Shown in pieces: positions 1-5,494 of a stretch of DNA of 7,176 nucleotides. The first letter of the stretch is position 1; each line of letters opens with the position of its first letter. The notes under the pieces were generated by a model, which worked only from the letters and a program-made list of their open reading frames with translations, ran no database searches and was not told the DNA's origin. The translations under genes and the position numbers were made by a program. Origin of the DNA: Chitinophaga pinensis (lineage in GTDB: Bacteria; Bacteroidota; Bacteroidia; Flavobacteriales_D; Crocinitomicaceae); NCBI GenBank assembly GCA_945897765.1, contig CAMDGP010000110.1:1-7176 (forward strand), in the 5' to 3' direction.

Positions 1-597
1 AGTGAGATTGACACGATTGAACGCGTAGAAATCTTGCGTCAGTTGCGTTTGGGAGTTTTTGATGTGTTGATTGGCGTTAATCTTTTGCGAGAAGGACTCG
101 ATTTACCTGAAGTTTCTTTGGTTGCTATTCTCGATGCTGACAAAGAAGGGTTTTTGAGAAACGAACGTTCGTTAGTGCAAACCGTTGGACGTGCAGCAAG
201 AAACGTAAATGGTTTTGTGATTATGTACGCCGATAAAATGACTAAATCGATGCAAAAAACGATTGACGAAACGTTGCGCCGAAGAAAATTACAAATTGAT
301 TACAACAAAGCGCACGGTTTGGTTCCAACTGCTTTAAACAAATCGAAAGAAAAAATCATGGAATCCACAACGGTTGCCGATGGAGAATCTGCATTGAAAA
401 CGTTGCGTTACGAACAATCACAAGAAGTAGCGTTGGCAGCAGAAGATCGTCCACAATACAGCAATCCAGTAGACATTGAAAAACAACTAAAAGCAACGAA
501 AAAAGCAATGGAAAAAGCGGCGAAAGAATTAGACTTTATCGAAGCTGCACGTTTACGCGACCAATTATTTGACTTAGAAAAACAACTTAAAAAATGA
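1..597 (+). CDS. uvrB: UvrB, excinuclease ABC subunit B (5' end missing)
   Basis: UvrB is the damage-verifying helicase-like subunit of the UvrABC nucleotide excision repair complex in the cytoplasm. It loads at lesions with UvrA and then recruits UvrC for incision. The reading frame is open from base 1, so the window holds only the last 198 residues of a protein that is usually about 660-680 residues long. Helicase motif V is visible at window residues 25-37 (GVNLLREGLDLPE). Motif VI is QTVGRAARN at 60-68, carrying the conserved arginines. A C-terminal UVR motif (about residues 153-198, charged helical hairpin with the FIEAARLRDQ core) provides the UvrC contact. The TTG at base 34 is internal and not a start. 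The gene ends in TGA, which overlaps the ATG of the next gene. Family assignment is very secure. Confidence 0.97.
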   Translation, partial: SEIDTIERVEILRQLRLGVFDVLIGVNLLREGLDLPEVSLVAILDADKEGFLRNERSLVQTVGRAARNVNGFVIMYADKMTKSMQKTIDETLRRRKLQIDYNKAHGLVPTALNKSKEKIMESTTVADGESALKTLRYEQSQEVALAAEDRPQYSNPVDIEKQLKATKKAMEKAAKELDFIEAARLRDQLFDLEKQLKK

Positions 598-887
598 ATA
601 CAAACGACCTTTTAAAATATTTTAGAACTGCAGCCTTAATAGAAGGATTCTCATGGTTCTTGTTAATCATCGCAATGATATTGAAATACGGATTTGAAAT
701 CCTTAAACCGATAAAATTTACCGGCTGGTTCCACGGACTTTTCTTCGTGATATACTGCGTTTTATTGCTTTTGCTTTTCGTCAAAAAACGTTTTAACTTC
801 AAAGATTCATTCATTCTTTTCATCGCTTCATTCGTGCCTTTTGGAACGTTTTGGGCGGAGAGAAAATTTTTGAGAGGAGAATATTAA
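594..887 (+). CDS. DUF3817-type small integral membrane protein
   Basis: This is a 97-residue hydrophobic protein with three predicted membrane segments, at about residues 13-34, 44-63 and 72-85. It ends in a basic, charged tail. The length, the early IEGFSWFLL stretch and the late PFGTFWAERK motif match my recollection of the DUF3817 (YdzA-like) family of small bacterial membrane proteins, whose biochemical role is unknown. The start ATG shares the sequence ATGA with the uvrB stop codon, which suggests cotranscription and translational coupling. There is no clear Shine-Dalgarno sequence, only the A-rich end of uvrB, as is normal in Bacteroidota. The stop is TAA, and only 30 bases separate it from the convergent peptidase gene. 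A functional link to DNA repair is not implied by the overlap alone. The gene is very likely real; its function is unknown. Confidence 0.88.
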   Translation: MNTNDLLKYFRTAALIEGFSWFLLIIAMILKYGFEILKPIKFTGWFHGLFFVIYCVLLLLLFVKKRFNFKDSFILFIASFVPFGTFWAERKFLRGEY

Positions 888-892
888 GTTAA

Positions 893-909
893 AATGTAGA
901 ATGTAGAAT
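893..909. repeat. Short tandem heptamer repeat (AATGTAG x 2 plus AAT)
   Basis: Two adjacent copies of AATGTAG (893-899 and 900-906) are followed by a partial third copy. They fill most of the 30-base gap between two convergent genes. A short inverted repeat, AATTC-TGT-GAATT at 907-919, follows and runs into the stop codon of the peptidase gene. Heptamer-type AT-rich tandem repeats are common between genes in Bacteroidota, so this may be a minimal remnant of such a tract. No function is shown. Confidence 0.4.
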
Positions 910-917
910 TCTGTGAA

Positions 918-3338
918 TTATTGGCGGTTTACCATAAAAATGGCATTCAGGACCATTAATTTTCCATTTTCCCAGAAGCCTCTGAATAACGGGTTGTCAA
1001 CTAGATAAACAACTGAACCAGCTCCCATTGGGTGAACACCAGCAGTTAATGCTTCCGATTGTGCTTTTTTCACTTTTGAACCAACGAATCCATTCACAGG
1101 TAAAGCATCTTTTTTCAACTGAAAAACGGTTCCATCAGTTAATTGAAAAACATCTGTCGTTAATCGCATCGTGTGATAATCGGTGTAACCAAAGGCTAAA
1201 GGATTTGAATTATCAATCGAACATGCATAAATAGCACCCGTGATAGATGAACTTATTTGGTGACGTTCCATGTTTCCAAAAGATATCTTTTCTGAAACGG
1301 AATCTTCTGTGTTCATGCGTTTCAAACCAAATGCTTCATTATCGGCGAAATTACTTGCTGCGCTTCCCATAACTATTAGTTTACCTCCGTTTTCAATCCA
1401 AGTAATTAGCGCTTTATTTTCACTTAAATTAGAACTTCCCTCAGGCACAAAAAGTACGTTTAATTTCGCAAGCGCTTCATTCATTTTATCTTCGTATATC
1501 AAATGAATTGGATGATTAAATTGTTGTTCAAAGAAATGCCAAATTTCACCAAAGCTCAAAGATGAATAATTATCTCCTAATAATACACCAATCGTTTGCT
1601 TTGGAATAGGCTTCACGCTGTAAGCACCAAAATCATTTCCTGAATCAACAAAACCCGATTTTACAGCAGTTAATTCAGCTTTTAGTTCTCTTGCTACTTT
1701 GCTAACAATTGCGTCTAAATCAATCGTTTTATTTTCACCTTTCAATATAATTAAAGTTCCAGGCTCGTAGCTTTTCCCTTCCATTGCAAAGGCTTTTTCT
1801 GAAAAATAAACTTTTACATTTTCAGCTTGAAGTCGCGCTAAAACTTGAGCTGATTTCATTGAATTCCAACGACAAACATAAGCATACGGAACTTCTAAAG
1901 CTTTAAATTCGGCAAAAACTGGTTTTACATAAGCTTTACCAACAATTTTTGTTTCAGATGCAAATGCTTGTAAACCAAACCCAAAAGGCAATGACCAAGC
2001 CGTTATGTCATAGGTTAAGGAATCAGAAAGTTTTGTTTGTGGTTCAAAAAGAACCTTTACCAAAGTTCCTTTGTCTTGATCGGTTGAAACGAGCATATCT
2101 CCTGCTATTGTTTTATAGGATTCAATTTTTCCAGTATTAAAATTCCAACCTTTTACCACTGTATTTTCAGATGCCAATTCATAACGAATGCCGTTTTTAT
2201 CCAACAATTCCAAAAGTGATTCCATTTTGTTACGATTACCACTTAAGACAAATGATTTGTATTTGTAACTTTTCTTTTTGCAGAAATCGCGGTATTCCTT
2301 AATCAACTTATCGCTCTTTTTTGCGGCAACCTCAACCGTAGAAATTCCTGTTGTGACGTGATGACTAACACGATCTAAGAGTGATAATGTATCACCAACT
2401 TGCGTTAAAACTGAAAGTCCAGCGCGACCACTTCCGCCTTGTTCATAAGTCATTCCAATTGAACCATTAAAAGTTGGGTACGTATCGCCATAACTTGGAT
2501 ATAGCAAATCGAAAATCTCTTTTGAAAAATAAAGCCAACCATTTTTATCGAAGTAAGAAGCGTGATTTCTACCAATTTCTTTCTGGAAATCGCGTTGCCA
2601 ATTGGTAATTACTTCGTGATATGGTTCAGCTGCTGGTGGAAAATAATAAGGTTCGTTGATACCTTGTTCGTGAAAATCAACATGAACGTGGGGTAACCAT
2701 TGATTATACTGTTTCACGCGTTGTTGCGATTCTACCTGTGTCATCCACGCCCAATCTCTGTTTAAGTCAAATAAGTAGTGATTCGGACGTCCGCTTGGCC
2801 AAGGTTCTTCGTGCTCAGCAGAAAAAGTATGGACATCTGGTGTTTTGTTTCCATATTGATTATAGTAATTTACATAGCGATCTCTTCAATCTGGATTCAA
2901 ACACGGATCCATTATGACAATCGTATTTTTTAGAAATTCGCTGTTTTTTGTCAACAATAAAAAAGCTGTTTGCATCGCTGCTTCCGTTCCTGAGCTTTCG
3001 TTTCCGTGACCATTGTAACTTAACCAAACAATAGCAACTTTCTCTGTTTCATCGTTTGTTAAGTGCGCTTTTCGAATGTTTTCGATGTTATTCAGGTTTT
3101 CTTCTGTACCAAAATAAGCTAAAATCAAATCGCGTTTTTCGTAGCTTTCACCATATTTCCAAACTAATAAATTCTTTGAAAACTCTTTTTGAAGTTCGTA
3201 GAAATAACTTACTACTTTATCTTGACGAGTAAACTGTGTACCAATTTTATATCCCAAATAGCCTTCTGGCGTGAAATTACTTTGAGAAAAAATGAAACCT
3301 GAAATTATAAGAAAAACGGTAAATAAGCACTGTCTCAT
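918..3338 (-). pseudogene. Secreted M14-family zinc carboxypeptidase-like protein, interrupted by an in-frame TGA
   Basis: The intact product would be an 806-residue exported metallopeptidase of the M14 carboxypeptidase type found in Bacteroidota. Residues 1-18 form a signal peptide (hydrophobic core ending near FSQ). The catalytic domain spans about residues 20-330. Its first zinc ligands are H111 and E114 in YNGHGNESSG, the substrate-binding Asn-Arg pair lies in DLNRDW (191-196), the third zinc ligand is probably H223 in VDFHEQG, and the probable catalytic glutamate is E299 in GMTYEQGG. A class I glutamine amidotransferase-like alpha/beta region lies at about 582-665, followed by a beta-rich tail. 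No T9SS-type sorting domain is evident. Codon 151 is TGA, between NPD and RDR, where M14 relatives have glycine (NPDGR). The frame is otherwise open throughout. The break separates HxxE from the other active-site residues, so neither piece alone should be active. The downstream ORF could begin only at internal Met199 (base 2744). This could be a fresh pseudogene or a sequence error. Confidence 0.88.
2886..2888 (-). other. Premature in-frame TGA codon at a conserved glycine position of the M14 gene
   Basis: On the minus strand the codons read CCA-GAT-TGA-AGA-GAT-CGC, translated Pro-Asp-stop-Arg-Asp-Arg. A single base change at plus-strand position 2888 (A instead of C) would restore GGA and the family motif NPDGR. 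The coding frame is the same before and after, so this is a substitution rather than a frameshift. TGA is used as a normal stop by uvrB in this window. I see no obvious strong stem-loop just downstream that would suggest selenocysteine insertion, and the position calls for glycine. Confidence 0.9.
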
Positions 3339-3354
3339 GTGTGTGTTTTTTTCT

Positions 3355-3390
3355 CAAAACTACTCATTTTTTTGGAAAAAATTTATCAAA
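3355..3390 (-). promoter_or_regulatory. Probable Bacteroidota-type promoter of the M14 peptidase gene
   Basis: The minus strand carries TAGTTTTG (3355-3362), a perfect match to the Bacteroidota -7 element TAnnTTTG. A TTTG at 3387-3390 is in the place of the -33 element. The spacer of 24 bases is slightly longer than the usual range of about 17-23. The -7 element ends 16 bases before the ATG at 3338, giving a short A-rich leader (GAGAAAAAAACACAC) without a Shine-Dalgarno sequence. Because the region is very AT-rich, a chance match remains possible. Confidence 0.45.
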
Positions 3391-3403
3391 AATTAAAGGG
3401 TTC

Positions 3404-3424
3404 CTCATTTAGAATGAGCTTTTT
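3404..3424. other. Short hairpin with a T-run on the plus side
   Basis: CTCATT (3404-3409) and AATGAG (3413-3418) form a perfect six-base-pair stem with a TAG loop, followed on the plus strand by CTTTTT (3419-3424). It resembles an intrinsic terminator on the plus strand, but no plus-strand gene lies upstream of it. On the minus strand it sits between the ClC stop and the peptidase promoter, where it could add to ClC termination, although its downstream U-rich stretch is displaced by several bases. The role is uncertain. Confidence 0.3.
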
Positions 3425-3484
3425 GAATTGATTTCATATTTTTACAAAAGTTTAATTTTCTATTGCTTGTAATAAGATTTTGAA

Positions 3485-3519
3485 GGTGAAAGTAAAATTA
3501 TGAGATTATTTCTTTCACC
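3485..3519 (-). terminator. Inverted repeat downstream of the ClC gene, possible terminator
   Basis: GGTGAAAG (3485-3492) and CTTTCACC (3512-3519) are a perfect eight-base inverted repeat around a 19-base AT-rich loop. The loop could partly pair with bulges. It starts 17 bases after the ClC stop codon in the direction of ClC transcription. The sequence after the stem on the minus strand (TTCAAAATCTTATT) is T-rich but not a clean T-run. A transcription terminator or mRNA-stabilising hairpin for clc is the likeliest reading; a protein-binding palindrome is an alternative. Confidence 0.4.
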
Positions 3520-3536
3520 AAATTCTAAAAAAACCG

Positions 3537-5324
3537 TTACTCAATGGTATGATCTTTCAATTTATCTCTGTAGCCTGAGAAAACATTTGATTTGGAGATA
3601 AAACCAACAAATTTATAGTCTTTGACAACGGGTAGGATCCAAGCTCCCGTTTCATCAAAATATTTCATTACGTGATTCATATTTTCGTCCGCTTGAATAA
3701 TTGCTAAAGGCATTCGCATCAATTCTTTGATTTGTATGGTATCGTAAGAATCTGGTTTAAACATAATTTCTCGAATATCATCCAAGAGAACAACACCCAT
3801 TAAATTTCCATTTTCGTCGGTAACTGGAAAGATATTTCTTTTTGACTGTGAAACAACTTCAACAAGCGTCCTCAACGTCGAAAATGGCGACAACAAAGGA
3901 TAATCTTTTTCAACTAATTCGTTCGTTCGAATGGTTGTAAGTACATTGAAATCTTTATCCGTAGTGAACGTTTCGCCTTTTTTAGCCAGGCTTTTCGCGT
4001 CCATAGAAAAGGGTTCGAAGTATTTAGAAACAGCAAAACTTATCGAAGAAACTATCATTAAGGGAATCATCAACGAATATCCACCAGTGATTTCAGCTAT
4101 CAAGAAAATCGAAGTCAAAGGTGCGTGATATAAACCACTTAAAATTCCGGCCATTCCAACAAGCGTAAAGTTATTTTCGGGTAATTCTGCTAGTTTGAAA
4201 TAGTTTACTAATCTCGAAACGAAGAAGCCTAGATAAGCGCCAATGAATAACGATGGAGCAAAGTTCCCTCCATTTCCTCCACCACCGATTGTTAAAGCAG
4301 TAGCTATCGATTTTAAGAAAATTAATAATCCAACAAAACCTAAAACAATCAATTCATTGGAACTTAAAAATTGAATGATGGAGTTGTTGAATAATTCCTC
4401 GGGATGTTTTTCAGCAAGCAATTTTATACTTTGATAACCTTCACCGAATAATGGTGGAAAAACAGCAATTAATGCAGCTAATACAATTCCTGCCAATAAA
4501 ATTCGCCAAATTGGTTTTCTGATTCGTTTTGAGAGAAAATTTTCGACTTTGAAAAAAGTTCTCGTGTGATAAACAGCAACTAAACCAGCGAAAACACCCA
4601 ATAAAATATAAAATGGAAGATTCCAATAATTAAAGTTTTGAGTGGATTTAAAATTCAGTAAAATAGAATCATTAAGGGTGATTATCGAAATCAATGCTCC
4701 TGTCGCCGAAGCGATAATTAAAGGTGTAAATGCTGATATACTAATGTCCACCAATAATACCTCAAGCGCAAAAAGTACGCCTGCGATCGGTGCATTAAAA
4801 GCCGCTGCGATTCCCGCTGAAATTCCACAAGCTAACAATAAGGTGCGCTCGCTGTAATTTAATCGATAGGTTTTAGAATAATTGGAACCAAATGCTGCAC
4901 CCGTGATGACAATCGGAGCCTCTAATCCAGTAGAACCACCAAATCCAACCGTCAGTGAACTTGTCAATAATTGATCGAACATATTTCGACGCGGCATAAA
5001 ACTCGACTTTTTAGCAATAGCAGAGTGAATTTGTGCTAAGCCTTTGTTCAATGAACCTCCTAAAAATTTTCCAATAACGAAAACAGTTAAGAAAATCCCA
5101 ATCATGGGCAAAAGCAAATAGAAGAATTTATAGTTAGAAATGCGGTTGTGTGTAGCAAATTCGAAAATGACGTGAACAAATCGTTTTAAAAGAATAGCAG
5201 CAAAAGCAGATGTGGCGCCAACAACAATGCTTGAAAACAATATAAACTGCCGGCGACTTAGTTTGGATTTAATCAAATAAATTCCTTCTTCTAACTTTTT
5301 TTGCAGACTACTATAAATGCTCAT
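3537..5324 (-). CDS. ClC-family chloride channel/transporter with two C-terminal CBS domains
   Basis: This is a 595-residue inner-membrane protein of the voltage-gated chloride channel (ClC) family, moving chloride or a related anion, possibly with proton exchange. Membrane helices run from about residue 25 to 437. Signature motifs are GLEAP at 133-137, with E135 at the gating-glutamate position, and GNFAP at 353-357 for the anion-binding GxFxP motif. The usual GSGIP motif near residue 90 is not recognisable (GGSLNKG instead). In the AGVLFALEV segment (181-189), V189 aligns with the internal proton glutamate of E. coli ClcA (E203). The place of the central tyrosine appears to read SMD (440-442). 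Two CBS domains, about 467-525 and 531-588, form a cytoplasmic pair that may bind nucleotides and regulate gating. The ATG at 5324 gives a normal-length N-terminal helix and sits five bases after a TATCTTTG element. The stop is TAA. Family is certain; channel versus exchanger is open. Confidence 0.95.
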   Translation of the reverse strand: MSIYSSLQKKLEEGIYLIKSKLSRRQFILFSSIVVGATSAFAAILLKRFVHVIFEFATHNRISNYKFFYLLLPMIGIFLTVFVIGKFLGGSLNKGLAQIHSAIAKKSSFMPRRNMFDQLLTSSLTVGFGGSTGLEAPIVITGAAFGSNYSKTYRLNYSERTLLLACGISAGIAAAFNAPIAGVLFALEVLLVDISISAFTPLIIASATGALISIITLNDSILLNFKSTQNFNYWNLPFYILLGVFAGLVAVYHTRTFFKVENFLSKRIRKPIWRILLAGIVLAALIAVFPPLFGEGYQSIKLLAEKHPEELFNNSIIQFLSSNELIVLGFVGLLIFLKSIATALTIGGGGNGGNFAPSLFIGAYLGFFVSRLVNYFKLAELPENNFTLVGMAGILSGLYHAPLTSIFLIAEITGGYSLMIPLMIVSSISFAVSKYFEPFSMDAKSLAKKGETFTTDKDFNVLTTIRTNELVEKDYPLLSPFSTLRTLVEVVSQSKRNIFPVTDENGNLMGVVLLDDIREIMFKPDSYDTIQIKELMRMPLAIIQADENMNHVMKYFDETGAWILPVVKDYKFVGFISKSNVFSGYRDKLKDHTIE

Positions 5325-5329
5325 CGTCG

Positions 5330-5337
5330 CAAAGATA
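5330..5337 (-). promoter_or_regulatory. Possible -7 promoter element (TATCTTTG) of the ClC gene
   Basis: TATCTTTG on the minus strand matches the Bacteroidota -7 consensus TAnnTTTG exactly and ends five bases before the ClC ATG. Transcription would start at or next to the start codon, giving an almost leaderless mRNA. I do not find a TTG at the normal -33 distance; the nearest lies about 31 bases upstream, so the promoter call rests on the -7 box alone. Confidence 0.45.
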
Positions 5338-5481
5338 CATCAACAAAACTTGGGATAAAAAGATAATTCAACATAAACCTTAATTCAACAAAATGTTAAT
5401 CCTTTTCAATTACTCCCGCATTTTTGTGATATTTTAAAATTTCCTTTCAAATTAAATTTCGCTTCTTTTCTTTATTCTAAC

Positions 5482-5489
5482 TATTTTTG
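5482..5489 (+). promoter_or_regulatory. Possible -7 promoter element (TATTTTTG) of the VWA-like gene
   Basis: TATTTTTG is an exact TAnnTTTG match ending five bases before the ATG at 5495, the same geometry as on the opposite side of this divergent region. No clear -33 TTTG lies at the expected distance. A TTTG at 5423-5426 is 26 bases before a near-match TAAATTTC (5453-5460), which is an alternative promoter with a longer leader. The surrounding sequence is T-rich, so chance is a real possibility. Confidence 0.35.
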
Positions 5490-5494
5490 AAGCG

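Noticed and set aside
1..597. Genome-wide reassignment of TGA to a sense codon
   Set aside because: uvrB ends at its natural UVR-motif terminus with TGA, and tryptophan and glycine use standard codons throughout the window.
587..823. Minus-strand ORF of 78 codons opposite the DUF3817 gene
   Set aside because: It lies wholly over a well-supported coding region, has no recognisable family features and is a reverse-strand shadow.
932..943. CCAT-AAAA-ATGG mini-hairpin near the peptidase 3' end as a terminator for the uvrB operon
   Set aside because: The stem is only four base pairs, has no T-run after it and is explained by the coding sequence of the peptidase C-terminus.
1028..2140. Three short plus-strand ORFs (1028-1234, 1270-1506, 1949-2140) inside the peptidase gene
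   Set aside because: They are antisense to a conserved reading frame and have low-complexity composition with no motif or start signal.
2886..2924. Selenocysteine codon at the peptidase TGA
   Set aside because: The aligned residue in the family is glycine rather than cysteine, and the sequence just downstream is AT-rich with no evident bacterial SECIS-type hairpin.
3931..4857. Short ORFs at 3931-4128 (+), 4441-4626 (-) and 4642-4857 (+) within the ClC gene
   Set aside because: They are out-of-frame or antisense shadows of a clear ClC protein.
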